Assembly: GCA_902616905.1 (NCBI GenBank)
Contig: CACMUP010000005.1
Location: 17,682-81,681, forward strand
Direction: 5' to 3'
DNA: 64,000 bases
Source: an uncultured Bacteroidota bacterium
Lineage (GTDB): Bacteria; Bacteroidota; Bacteroidia; Flavobacteriales; Flavobacteriaceae
How positions within the stretch are numbered: position 1 is the first letter of the stretch; each line of letters begins with the position of its first letter. Under the pieces are notes generated by a model. It was given only the letters and a program-made list of their open reading frames with translations. It was not told the origin of the DNA and did not search any database. Shown here one piece after another: positions 37,589 to 45,827 of the stretch. The position numbers and the translations under genes are program-made.

Positions 37589-37985
37589 AAATTATCCTGT
37601 TAATAAAACCGATACTGAATGGCGAGAACAACTTAATGCTAATGAGTATAAAATTTTAAGAGAAAAGGGAACTGAATATCCCTTTACAGGAATCTATAAC
37701 AATCATTTTGATAAAGGAACATATGTCTGTAAGGGCTGCAATGCGCTATTGTATAAATCTGAAGATAAATTTGATAGTTCATGCGGTTGGCCAAGCTATG
37801 ATAAAGCGATTCCAGGTGCTATAGAATACATAAAAGATTTTTCACATGGAATGATACGTACAGAAATTGTTTGCTCTAATTGTGGATGCCACCAAGGTCA
37901 CGTTTTTGATGATGGTCCAACTTCTACAGGAAGACGTTACTGTGTCAACTCTGAAAGTATAATTTTTCAACCTAAGGAAAATTAA
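37575..37985 (+). CDS. msrB: Peptide-methionine (R)-S-oxide reductase, cytoplasmic form
   Basis: 136 residues, a second complete MsrB domain in tandem. It lacks a signal peptide. Zinc pairs CKGC and CSNC, SSCGWPSYDKA, GCHQGHVFDDGP and the catalytic Cys in RRYCVNSESI are intact. Both copies begin with the same arrangement (NKTDxEWxxQL near the N-terminus), suggesting duplication followed by separation of compartments. The start ATG at 37575 lies within the 3' end of the previous gene. Confidence 0.93.
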   Translation: MKNPKNYPVNKTDTEWREQLNANEYKILREKGTEYPFTGIYNNHFDKGTYVCKGCNALLYKSEDKFDSSCGWPSYDKAIPGAIEYIKDFSHGMIRTEIVCSNCGCHQGHVFDDGPTSTGRRYCVNSESIIFQPKEN

Positions 37986-38017
37986 ATCACATTACAAAAA
38001 TTCACTACGAGTTTTTG

Positions 38018-38025
38018 TAACTTTG
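38018..38025 (+). promoter_or_regulatory. -7 element for lpd, overlapping an inverted repeat
   Basis: TAACTTTG matches TAnnTTTG, 22 bp before the lpd ATG. Its first three bases are the end of the right arm of an inverted repeat (TTACAAAAA 37992-38000 and TTTTTGTAA 38012-38020). No TTG at -33. Confidence 0.5.
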
Positions 38026-38047
38026 AAAAAACTTAAATTGATTTTTG

Positions 38048-39436
38048 ATGACAGAATATGATGTTATTGTTTTAGGTAGTGGACCCGGAGGTTATGTGAC
38101 TGCTATTCGTGCTTCGCAATTAGGGTTTAAAACAGCAATTGTAGAAAAGGAAAATCTTGGTGGGGTATGTCTTAATTGGGGTTGTATTCCTACCAAAGCC
38201 CTATTGAAATCAGCCCAAGTATTTGAATATCTTAAACACGCAGATGATTATGGGTTAAAAATTAAAGAATATGACAAAGACTTTGATGCTGTTATAAATA
38301 GGAGCAGAAATATTGCTAAGGGAATGAGTAAAGGTGTTCAATTCTTAATGAAAAAAAATAAAATTGATATCATTGAAGGTCACGGTAAAATCCTACCTGG
38401 TAAAAAAGTATCCGTAACAAAAAATAAAAAAACAACAGATTATAAGGGTCAGAATATAATTATTGCTACGGGAGCTCGTTCTCGAGAGATACAAAGTTTA
38501 CCACAAGACGGGAAGAAAATTATCGGGTATAGAGAAGCAATGACACTTTCAAAGCAACCAAAAAAATTAATAGTTGTGGGTTCAGGAGCTATAGGTATTG
38601 AATTTGCTCATTTTTATAATGCAATGGGTACAGACGTCACTATTGTGGAATATTTAAATCGAATTGTCCCTCTTGAAGATGAGGAAGTCTCAAAACATCT
38701 TGAGCGATCTTTTTCTAAAAACGGAATTAATATCTTGACAGGAACAGAAGTTAAATCAGTTGACACAAATGGAAAAGAGATTAATGTTACCTTAAAAACC
38801 AATAAAGGAGATGAAATAATATCTGCAGATATTATTCTTTCTGCTGTTGGTATCAAAACCAATATTGAAAATATAGGATTAGAAGAAGTTGGCATAGCTA
38901 CAGATCAAGATAAAATATTGGTCAATGATTTTTATCAGACAAATATTCCTGATTATTATGCTATTGGTGACGTAACAAAAGGTCAAACTTTAGCTCATGT
39001 AGCATCAGCAGAAGGAATATTATGTGTTGAAAAAATTGCAGGACATTCAGTTGAACCTCTTGATTATGGAAATATCCCAGGCTGCACTTATTGCTCACCT
39101 GAAATTGCTTCTGTTGGTCTTACAGAAAGTCAGGCAAAAGAGAAGGGTTTTGAAATTAAGGTTGGTAAATTTCCTTTTTCTGCTTCAGGAAAAGCCCAGG
39201 CCGGAGGTAATTCAGATGGCTTTGTGAAAGTAATATTTGATTCTAAATATGGTGAATGGTTAGGATGTCATATGATTGGTGCTGGTGTTACAGACATGAT
39301 AGCGGAAGCAGTATTGGGTCGAAAGCTTGAAACCACTGGTAGGGAGGTTCTTAAAGCTGTTCATCCACATCCAACAATGAGTGAAGCTGTTATGGAAGCA
39401 GTTGCAGACGCTTATGACGAAATAATACACTTATAG
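38048..39436 (+). CDS. lpdA: Dihydrolipoyl dehydrogenase
   Basis: 462 residues from the ATG at 38048. A TTG one codon upstream is not favoured. It is the FAD/NAD disulfide oxidoreductase (E3) of 2-oxoacid dehydrogenase complexes and the L protein of glycine cleavage. VIVLGSGPGGYVTAIRA binds FAD, ENLGGVCLNWGCIPTKALL holds the redox-active Cys pair, VVGSGAIGIEFAHFY binds NAD, and HPHPTMSEAVMEA (~443) contains the catalytic His-Glu pair. Its partners E1 and E2 are not in the window. It is a single-gene unit. Confidence 0.96.
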   Translation: MTEYDVIVLGSGPGGYVTAIRASQLGFKTAIVEKENLGGVCLNWGCIPTKALLKSAQVFEYLKHADDYGLKIKEYDKDFDAVINRSRNIAKGMSKGVQFLMKKNKIDIIEGHGKILPGKKVSVTKNKKTTDYKGQNIIIATGARSREIQSLPQDGKKIIGYREAMTLSKQPKKLIVVGSGAIGIEFAHFYNAMGTDVTIVEYLNRIVPLEDEEVSKHLERSFSKNGINILTGTEVKSVDTNGKEINVTLKTNKGDEIISADIILSAVGIKTNIENIGLEEVGIATDQDKILVNDFYQTNIPDYYAIGDVTKGQTLAHVASAEGILCVEKIAGHSVEPLDYGNIPGCTYCSPEIASVGLTESQAKEKGFEIKVGKFPFSASGKAQAGGNSDGFVKVIFDSKYGEWLGCHMIGAGVTDMIAEAVLGRKLETTGREVLKAVHPHPTMSEAVMEAVADAYDEIIHL

Positions 39437-39439
39437 TGT

Positions 39440-39447
39440 TACATTTG
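39440..39447 (+). promoter_or_regulatory. -7-like element after lpd
   Basis: TACATTTG matches TAnnTTTG and starts 4 bp after the lpd stop. If used it would transcribe the small ORF region at 39486-39646. No -33 TTG is evident. Confidence 0.3.
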
Positions 39448-39485
39448 CATATTGTTTTTAAGATTATAATCTTACTAATTTTAAA

Positions 39486-39646
39486 ATGGGTCCTATTAAT
39501 CTATACAGTAAGGACAAAAGCTAAGGTTTATTAATCCTGTTTTTTTTATATATTTTGCAATAATATTTTTGATTGCAAGTGTTAGTTTTAGTCTATTTGG
39601 TAAAACTGGCTCAGGAAAAAGCTTATATAAAAGGAAATTTAATTGA
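39486..39646 (+). pseudogene. Possible small membrane protein gene interrupted by a one-base frameshift
   Basis: An ATG at 39486 encodes MGPINLYSKDKS before a stop at 39522. In a second frame from 39512 the sequence continues LRFINPVFFIYFAIIFLIAS, a clear transmembrane helix, then FGKTGSGKSLYKRKFN and stop at 39646. Restoring one A in the AAAA run at 39515-39518 joins both parts into a coherent ~53-residue protein with one membrane span and a basic tail. It could be a recent pseudogene, a sequencing error or recoding. I do not know the family. The KTGSGKS is not convincing as a P-loop in so small a peptide. Confidence 0.4.
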
Positions 39647-39657
39647 AATTAAATAGT

Positions 39658-40077
39658 TTACTTTTTTAAAACTGTTTCAACACCAAGACGATACGAATCA
39701 AGGCCAAAGCCAACTATCAAACCTTTAGCTACTGGTGTTATGTATGAATTGTGTCTAAAACTCTCTCTTGAAAAAGTATTAGAAATATGAATTTCAATTA
39801 TTGGAGCATCGATACTTTTAATTGCATCTCCTATTGCGACTGAAGTATGAGTGTATGCTCCAGCATTCAACAGGATTAAATCGGAACTAAAGCCCACCTT
39901 ATGTAATTGATCAATTAACTCACCCTCAATATTTGATTGATAATAATCAAAAAGTATTTTTGGGTATTTATTTTTTAAATCAGTAAAATAATTTTCAAAA
40001 GTATTATTGCCATATACATCTGGCTCTCTCTTTCCAAGTAAATTTAAATTTGGACCATTTATAATACTGATTTTCAT
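39658..40077 (-). CDS. aroQ: 3-dehydroquinate dehydratase, type II
   Basis: 139 residues from the ATG at 40077; a longer frame to 40236 carries no conserved sequence and overlaps xerD. It catalyses the third step of the shikimate pathway. ISIINGPNLNLLGKREPDVYG includes the active-site Tyr and Arg loop. SNIEGELIDQLH, LNAGAYTHTSVAIGDAI, and EIHISNTFSRESFRHNSYI (with His and Arg of the active site) are all standard. It forms dodecamers in the family. Divergent from xerD. Confidence 0.96.
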   Translation of the reverse strand: MKISIINGPNLNLLGKREPDVYGNNTFENYFTDLKNKYPKILFDYYQSNIEGELIDQLHKVGFSSDLILLNAGAYTHTSVAIGDAIKSIDAPIIEIHISNTFSRESFRHNSYITPVAKGLIVGFGLDSYRLGVETVLKK

Positions 40078-40092
40078 TTTTTTTATTTTTAT

Positions 40093-40100
40093 CAAAAATA
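40093..40100 (-). promoter_or_regulatory. -7 element for aroQ
   Basis: The minus strand reads TATTTTTG, an exact TAnnTTTG, 15 bp before the aroQ ATG. No TTG lies at the ideal -33 distance. It supports the short start at 40077. Confidence 0.45.
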
Positions 40101-40133
40101 TAGAAAATACGAGTAATCCCCTAAAACAAAATT

Positions 40134-41036
40134 TTGAATTGGTATCAAGCTTTGTCAGATTTTCAAATGTATCTAAAAATAGAAAGGGGATTATCTGATA
40201 ATTCAATTGAAAATTACAGTATAGATGTAAAGGCATTCCAAAATTTCTTAAAAAGAAAGAAAATTAATCAAACACCTTTAAGCTGTGATGAGGAGACTAT
40301 TAAGCACTTTATATACCAAACTTCGAAAATTTTCAGCCCTCACACCCAAGCAAGAAGAATAGCTGGTTTACGATCTTTTTTTGACTATTTAATTTTTGAA
40401 AAATATCGTAAAAATAATCCAACAGACTTAATCGAAGCACCAAAGTTAGGTAGAAAATTACCAGATGTTTTATCATTGAGTGAAATTGAACTGTTAATTA
40501 AAAACATTGATCTGGGACATCCTCAAGGTTATCGAAATCGGGCAATTTTAGAAACATTATATGGAAGTGGTTTAAGAGTTTCTGAACTCGTAAATATGAA
40601 TTTATCAAACTTACTTTTCAAAGAATCTCTAATTAGAGTAATTGGAAAAGGAAATAAACAAAGACTAGTTCCTATGGGAAACATTTCTAAAAAATATTTA
40701 GAAATTTATATTAACGAGATTAGGGTTGTTCAAAAAATTCATTTAGAGAATCAAGATATTGTTTTTTTAAATCGAAATGGAAAAAGACTTTCTAGACAAA
40801 TGATTTTTACTTTAATAAACTCGCTAACTATAAAGTCAAATATTAAAAAAAAGATAGGTCCACACACCTTTAGACATTCATTTGCTACACATTTATTAGA
40901 AAACGGAGCTGACTTGAGAACAATACAAATTCTCATGGGACACGAAAGTATAACCACCACAGAGGTATATACACATTTAAATACATCACATTTAAAATCT
41001 GTAATAGAAAAATATCATCCTAGAACTAAAAATTAA
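40134..41036 (+). CDS. xerD: Site-specific tyrosine recombinase XerD, TTG start
   Basis: 300 residues. It resolves chromosome dimers at dif. The SAM-like N-domain begins NWYQALSDFQMYLKIERGLS, which supports the TTG at 40134 over a later ATG at 40167. The catalytic residues are all present: Arg in YGSGLRVSEL, Lys in IGKGNKQRLVP, HTFRHSFATHLLENG, MGHESITTTEVYTH with the nucleophile Tyr (~281). Housekeeping length and no neighbouring mobile genes argue against a phage integrase. Its stop shares TTAA with the convergent response regulator gene. Confidence 0.93.
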   Translation: MNWYQALSDFQMYLKIERGLSDNSIENYSIDVKAFQNFLKRKKINQTPLSCDEETIKHFIYQTSKIFSPHTQARRIAGLRSFFDYLIFEKYRKNNPTDLIEAPKLGRKLPDVLSLSEIELLIKNIDLGHPQGYRNRAILETLYGSGLRVSELVNMNLSNLLFKESLIRVIGKGNKQRLVPMGNISKKYLEIYINEIRVVQKIHLENQDIVFLNRNGKRLSRQMIFTLINSLTIKSNIKKKIGPHTFRHSFATHLLENGADLRTIQILMGHESITTTEVYTHLNTSHLKSVIEKYHPRTKN

Positions 41037-41737
41037 ACTTGAATAACCAAGCGAAATCCTTCACCATGAATATTTAATATTTTGACTTTGCTATCTACAC
41101 TTAAATATTTTCTTAATTTAGCAATATATACATCCATGCTTCTTGATGTAAAATAATTATCGTCTCGCCAAATTTTGTTGAGAGCTAATCCACGTGGTAG
41201 TAAATCATTTAAATGCAACAATAGTAAACGCAGAAGTTGGTTTTCTTTTGGGGAAAGCTTATACGATGACCCATTTTTGTGTGACAGATAGCGTAATTTT
41301 GAGTTGAAATTAAATTCGCTAAAATTGAATTCAAATTTTTCATTATCTATTTCTACAGGTAAAGATTTTCTGTTAAGAACAACTTTAATTTTTGCTAATA
41401 AAACTTCCGAATCAAAGGGCTTTGTCAAGTAATCGTCAGCACCAATTTTAAAACCCCTTAAGACATCTTCTTTTAAATGTTTTGCTGTAAGAAAAAAGAT
41501 TGGAACCAATTCATTTTTTTGACGAATTTCCTTGGCTAAAGTAAAACCATCTTTATATGGCATCATGATATCTAAAATGCAAAGCTCAAAATCATCATTT
41601 ATAAATTTTTCATATCCTTCAATTCCATTTTTAGCAAGAGTAATTTTGTAATCATTTAGTGTAAGGTATTCTTTTAATATATTGCCAAAATTTGGATCGT
41701 CTTCAACTAAAAGAATTTTTTTATTTGAATTTTTCAT
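41033..41737 (-). CDS. OmpR/PhoB-family response regulator (RprY-like)
   Basis: 234 residues. The receiver domain starts KKILLVEDDPNFGNIL and has the phosphorylated Asp in CILDIMMPYKDGF (~55), Thr in FFLTAKH and Lys in YLTKPFD. The winged-helix DNA-binding domain includes LSPKENQLLRLLLLHLND (~165) and FTSRSMDVYIAKLRKYL (~195). It is encoded 24 bp after its partner kinase. Among Bacteroidota it is most like RprY, whose targets have been linked to stress responses, but the regulon here is unknown. Confidence 0.92.
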   Translation of the reverse strand: MKNSNKKILLVEDDPNFGNILKEYLTLNDYKITLAKNGIEGYEKFINDDFELCILDIMMPYKDGFTLAKEIRQKNELVPIFFLTAKHLKEDVLRGFKIGADDYLTKPFDSEVLLAKIKVVLNRKSLPVEIDNEKFEFNFSEFNFNSKLRYLSHKNGSSYKLSPKENQLLRLLLLHLNDLLPRGLALNKIWRDDNYFTSRSMDVYIAKLRKYLSVDSKVKILNIHGEGFRLVIQV

Positions 41738-41761
41738 ACAAAAAGAGAATGAATTATTTTA

Positions 41762-43348
41762 TTATCTAAATTCAATGGGTAATGTTATTATGAATTTGGT
41801 TCCGAAACCAAGTTTACTCTCTAAATAAATTTTGCCTTTATGTAAATCAACTATTTTTTTTACATATGATAAACCTAAACCGTGACCCTTAATGTTATGT
41901 ATATTTCCAGACGTAGCACGATAAAATTTATCAAAGATTTTTTTTTGAACGCTTGTTGTCATTCCAATACCGTTATCGCTAATACTTAAAATTAAATTAT
42001 TTTTTTGATTGTGGGTTTTTAATTTAATATTAGGCTTTTTATCACAGTATTTTAATGCATTATCCATTAAATTTATAATAATACTTGTCAAGTGATCTTT
42101 GTTGCCATTTATAATATATTGGGTGGCATTTAGATCTGTTAGTAAATTGCCAGATTTATCTTTTAATATAAGTTGAACGTGATTTGTGGCTTCTAATATA
42201 ATTTTATGGAGATCAGTAGATGTTTTACTAATTGTCTCGTTGCTTTTTTGTAATTGTGAAATCCTTAATACATTTTCAACTTGAGTCAACATCCTATTGT
42301 TCTCCTCACGAATCAAATTTACGTATTGAATGAGTTTATCAGGAGTTTTTAGTGATTTAGGGTTTGTAATAGCATCTAAGGCAAGATTAATAGTTGCAAT
42401 TGGTGTTTTAAATTCATGAGACATATTGTTAATAAAATCAGTTTTAATTTCAGAAATCTTTTTTTGTTGGATAATTTGATACAATGCACTTGCAGAAACC
42501 AAGACTATAAATAGGGTTAACAACAATGTTAATCCTCCAACACTTAAAATTGAGGAAAAAACATATTGGTCTTTTTCCGGGAATGAAACAATCAGTTCAT
42601 AGTTTCGCAAGCCTTTTTCATCTTGGAAAATTGGTATTGAGTACCTAAATCCATTTTGATTTTCTGTGAAATTATTTGATTTTATTTTTGTTGATAGACC
42701 ATTGTCTAAAATTTGAAATTCGTATGGTGTCAAAATCATTTTTGCATTAAACTCCCTTTTAATAACAAAATCTAATTCTTTATTGTTTATGCGCTTATGA
42801 ATTGGAGTATTTGCAGTATAATCCTTAAAAGCAGAACGAATACGTTGATTTGATATATTCAATCTTTCAATTGTTTTTATTTTTTCAATTGATAATGCTA
42901 TATTATTTTCTCTATTAAATACATCATTCTTATTAATTATAGTTGTATTACGAACTTGTTTTACATCAGTTAGAGTTTCTAATGTATCGCCTATTTTTGG
43001 ATCTAAATATGGAGTTATTTTATAATCTTCCTCTAAAATACCATATGCATAATAAGAAATTAGGTTGTTAGTTTTATCTTCATCTAAGAATAAAAAAACA
43101 TTAGCAAAAGTTGCATCATCGGGAGTTTTAAGAGAGTCTAGCAAGCGTTCATATGCACTTATATAATCATTTAATTCCCTTTCCTGAATTTCTTCAGCAA
43201 CACGAATTAGAGACTGCTGTACAGCCAAAGAAAATTCTTCCTCTTTATCATTCCAAGCTGAAAAAATCCAATAACCCTGTAATACTAGAATTCCTAAAAT
43301 GGAAATAAACATAAAACTCACTAGCGATATAAATAAACTTTTTTTCAT
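41762..43348 (-). CDS. Sensor histidine kinase (RprX-like)
   Basis: 528 residues. A membrane segment at ~5-30 (LFISLVSFMFISILGILVLQ) and another at ~265-292 (ILSVGGLTLLLTLFIVLVSA) enclose a ~235-residue periplasmic sensor region with no recognisable fold. The HisKA motif is NMSHEFKTPIATI (His ~311). The ATPase domain has NLMDNALKYC (N box), ISDNGIGMT (G1) and GHGLGLSYVKKIVDLHKG (G2). The next gene is its response regulator. Signal unknown. Confidence 0.93.
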   Translation of the reverse strand: MKKSLFISLVSFMFISILGILVLQGYWIFSAWNDKEEEFSLAVQQSLIRVAEEIQERELNDYISAYERLLDSLKTPDDATFANVFLFLDEDKTNNLISYYAYGILEEDYKITPYLDPKIGDTLETLTDVKQVRNTTIINKNDVFNRENNIALSIEKIKTIERLNISNQRIRSAFKDYTANTPIHKRINNKELDFVIKREFNAKMILTPYEFQILDNGLSTKIKSNNFTENQNGFRYSIPIFQDEKGLRNYELIVSFPEKDQYVFSSILSVGGLTLLLTLFIVLVSASALYQIIQQKKISEIKTDFINNMSHEFKTPIATINLALDAITNPKSLKTPDKLIQYVNLIREENNRMLTQVENVLRISQLQKSNETISKTSTDLHKIILEATNHVQLILKDKSGNLLTDLNATQYIINGNKDHLTSIIINLMDNALKYCDKKPNIKLKTHNQKNNLILSISDNGIGMTTSVQKKIFDKFYRATSGNIHNIKGHGLGLSYVKKIVDLHKGKIYLESKLGFGTKFIITLPIEFR

Positions 43349-43416
43349 TTCAAGATTTACAGTTATTAACTTTCCTCTGTTTTCTTAATATTATTGATTA
43401 AAAATATTTCTACATT

Positions 43417-44001
43417 TTAATAATTATTTTTAATCTTTTCAATTATTTCTTTTGCTTTTTCATACATTGTATCTAAACTAGTATTTTCAATGATATAATC
43501 AGCATATTTCTCTTTTTTAGTATCACTCCATTGGTGTTTCATTCTCTCTAAAATATCCTTAACATTAAGCCCGTCACGTCGTTTCACACGATTAATCCTT
43601 ATTTGTTTAGGAGCTTTTATTAATATTATAATATCACACAACTTATACGCTCCAGATTCGATCAATATAGCTGTCTCTTTAAGTATAATAGGAGATTTTC
43701 TATGTTTGTATTTAAAATTATTAAAAGCTTTCAATACTTCCGGATGAATAATATTATTCAGGCTTTCCAGTAATTTTGGATTTTTAAATACTTTTTTTGC
43801 TAATAAATTTCTATCCAATTTACCTTTGGGATTACAAATTTCTATTCCAAATTTTTCAACCACTTGCGCTTTTAATTCAGTATTTATTAACTTTCGACCG
43901 ACGGCATCTGATTCAAAACATGGTATTCCATTTTTCTCAAACCATTTTAAAATTGTTGATTTACCGCTACCAATTCCTCCAGTTAAGCCTATAATTTTCA
44001 T
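43417..44001 (-). CDS. coaE: Dephospho-CoA kinase
   Basis: 194 residues. Last step of coenzyme A synthesis. P-loop IIGLTGGIGSGKSTILKWF at the N-terminus. ESDAVGRKLI (~30), ILKETAILIESGAY (~105) and the lid RINRVKRRDG are typical. It overlaps ybbR by 4 bases (ATGA). coaBC for earlier CoA steps lies at 48-49 kb. Confidence 0.95.
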   Translation of the reverse strand: MKIIGLTGGIGSGKSTILKWFEKNGIPCFESDAVGRKLINTELKAQVVEKFGIEICNPKGKLDRNLLAKKVFKNPKLLESLNNIIHPEVLKAFNNFKYKHRKSPIILKETAILIESGAYKLCDIIILIKAPKQIRINRVKRRDGLNVKDILERMKHQWSDTKKEKYADYIIENTSLDTMYEKAKEIIEKIKNNY

Positions 44002-44960
44002 CTTCTTATTAAAAAATTTACTTTTTTAGGTTCTAAAATTATTTGTTTTACAGCAGGTGGTTGTTTTCTTATATATAATTGAAGTTCTTTTACTTGATCA
44101 TAAATTATTTCATTATAATCAACAACCAAACTAAAATCAGTAGCTTTTACAGTAGCTAGTATAGATATTGGTAATGTTACCTTGATCCTAGCTTTTGGTG
44201 GAAAGAGTTTAACTTTTTTATTTTTAGGTAAGTTTATAACATCTATCGGAAGTATAAATGCTTTTTCAGAATATCTCGATACTGATAGATTTAACTTGAC
44301 TTCATTAAAAGGCATTTGAATTTTTGGAATTTTATTTAACTTAATCATATTAGAATATGGTTCAAAAATATCATTGTAAGAAAAAAATTGTGTCTCCACA
44401 CTAGAAATTGAATCCAAAAGTATTCTTGGCCCTCTAATTAAAATACTATCAGGAGATAATATTAAAGGTTTATCTATTAGGTATCCTGGTCTAAGATTTA
44501 ATTCAATTTTTGGAAGTATTGGCACCATTTTTTTATCTAAAAAAGTATACTCAAATTCCAAAAAAACTGGATTAATTTGATTTAGAATTGTATTGTTAAA
44601 TAGTTGTTGTTCAACAAAAAAATGTTGTCTTTCGGTATTAACAGTTCCTTTAGACAAACCAAACTTAGCTTCTTTTAAAGAAATATTTAATTCATCCATA
44701 AATAATCGATAAAATAATACCTCTATTCCACTAGTTTTAATTGATGCATTTAATTTGTATTCCTTTTCAGAGATAATTACACCCTCTGGAACATCATTCC
44801 AATTTATTGAAAAAGTTTGCTCTAGAGTATAAATTTTTGAAAGCTTGGTACTAGTCCAAAAAGAAAATGAGACAAAAACAAAAAAAAGAAAAAAACGCAG
44901 GCGAACTTTAGAGGGTAATTTTTCTAAAAGGACCTCTATGTTTTTAACATTATTAAGCAT
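43998..44960 (-). CDS. YbbR-domain protein, membrane anchored
   Basis: 320 residues. One transmembrane helix near residues 22-36 (FFLFFVFVSFSFWTSTKL) is followed by an extracytoplasmic region with beta-rich YbbR-like repeats (for example LILSPDSILIRGPRILLDSISSVET at ~170-195, split here by family signature PDSILIRGPR). In Firmicutes YbbR-domain proteins regulate diadenylate cyclase, but no such cyclase is nearby here. The linkage to coaE is common in Flavobacteriia. Function is otherwise unknown. Confidence 0.8.
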   Translation of the reverse strand: MLNNVKNIEVLLEKLPSKVRLRFFLFFVFVSFSFWTSTKLSKIYTLEQTFSINWNDVPEGVIISEKEYKLNASIKTSGIEVLFYRLFMDELNISLKEAKFGLSKGTVNTERQHFFVEQQLFNNTILNQINPVFLEFEYTFLDKKMVPILPKIELNLRPGYLIDKPLILSPDSILIRGPRILLDSISSVETQFFSYNDIFEPYSNMIKLNKIPKIQMPFNEVKLNLSVSRYSEKAFILPIDVINLPKNKKVKLFPPKARIKVTLPISILATVKATDFSLVVDYNEIIYDQVKELQLYIRKQPPAVKQIILEPKKVNFLIRR

Positions 44961-44986
44961 TGAATTTAGAAATAAATATTTTTATT

Positions 44987-45796
44987 CTAATTTAATGTGT
45001 CAATAATTTCCTGACTTACTCCTACATTTGAGAAACCTCCATCATGATATAAATTTTGAAGGGTAACTTTTCTAGTATAATCTGAAAACAATGAAACTGT
45101 ATAATCAGCACATTCTTTGGCAGTAGCATTACCTAAAGGAGATATTTTTTCAGCATATTTAAGAAAACCATCTAACCCTGAAACACCCTTCCCAGCTGTT
45201 GTTAATGTGGGAGACTGGGAGATAGTATTTACTCTTACTTTTTTATTTTTACCAAAAAAATATCCAAAACTTCTCGCAATAGACTCTAGATATGCTTTAT
45301 TATCTGCCATGTCATTATAATTTGGAAAAGTCCGTTGCGCAGCAATATATGATAAAGCAACAATACTTCCCCAACTATTCATTGCATCCGTTTTGAACAA
45401 GCATTGCATCAATTTATGAAAAGAAACTGCAGAAACATCCCAACCTTTTGTCATCCAATCATAATTCAAGTCCGTATAATGCTTTCCTTTTCTAACATTA
45501 ACTGACATTCCAATGGAATGTAAAATAAAGTCTAATTTACCACCTAATTTTTCAGTTGATTGTTTAATTAAAGATTCTAAATCTTCTATCTTAGTAGCAT
45601 CTGCAGGAATAACATCAGATCCTGTTTTTTTTGATAGTTCACTAATAGTTCCCATTCTCATCGCAACTGGTGCATTTGTTAAAACAAAATTTCCACCAGC
45701 ATCTGACACAGATTCCGCAGTCTTCCATGCAATAGAATGTTCGTCAAGTGCCCCAAAAATAATTCCTCTTTTCCCTTCTAAAATTTTATATGTCAT
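44987..45796 (-). CDS. fabI: Enoyl-[acyl-carrier-protein] reductase FabI
   Basis: 269 residues. NADH-dependent reduction of enoyl-ACP in fatty acid elongation, the triclosan target. KRGIIFGALDEHSIAWKTA is the cofactor-binding start typical of FabI. The catalytic Tyr and Lys are in FPNYNDMADNKAYLES (YX6K, ~160-175), and TISQSPTLTTAGKGV follows. It sits between recN and ybbR with short gaps, on the same strand. Confidence 0.95.
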   Translation of the reverse strand: MTYKILEGKRGIIFGALDEHSIAWKTAESVSDAGGNFVLTNAPVAMRMGTISELSKKTGSDVIPADATKIEDLESLIKQSTEKLGGKLDFILHSIGMSVNVRKGKHYTDLNYDWMTKGWDVSAVSFHKLMQCLFKTDAMNSWGSIVALSYIAAQRTFPNYNDMADNKAYLESIARSFGYFFGKNKKVRVNTISQSPTLTTAGKGVSGLDGFLKYAEKISPLGNATAKECADYTVSLFSDYTRKVTLQNLYHDGGFSNVGVSQEIIDTLN

Positions 45797-45827
45797 TTTT
45801 TAATTTTTTAATTTTAAATATATCTAT

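Noticed and set aside
39593..39625. KTGSGKS in the small ORF as a Walker A ATPase motif
   Set aside because: The peptide is about 50 residues with a membrane helix and no room for an ATPase fold.
40078..40236. 53-residue N-terminal extension of aroQ
   Set aside because: No conserved sequence, overlaps xerD, and a -7 box lies inside it just before the ATG at 40077.
40134..41036. Tyrosine recombinase as a phage or transposon integrase
   Set aside because: Length, motifs and lack of cargo, repeats or tRNA target fit housekeeping XerD.
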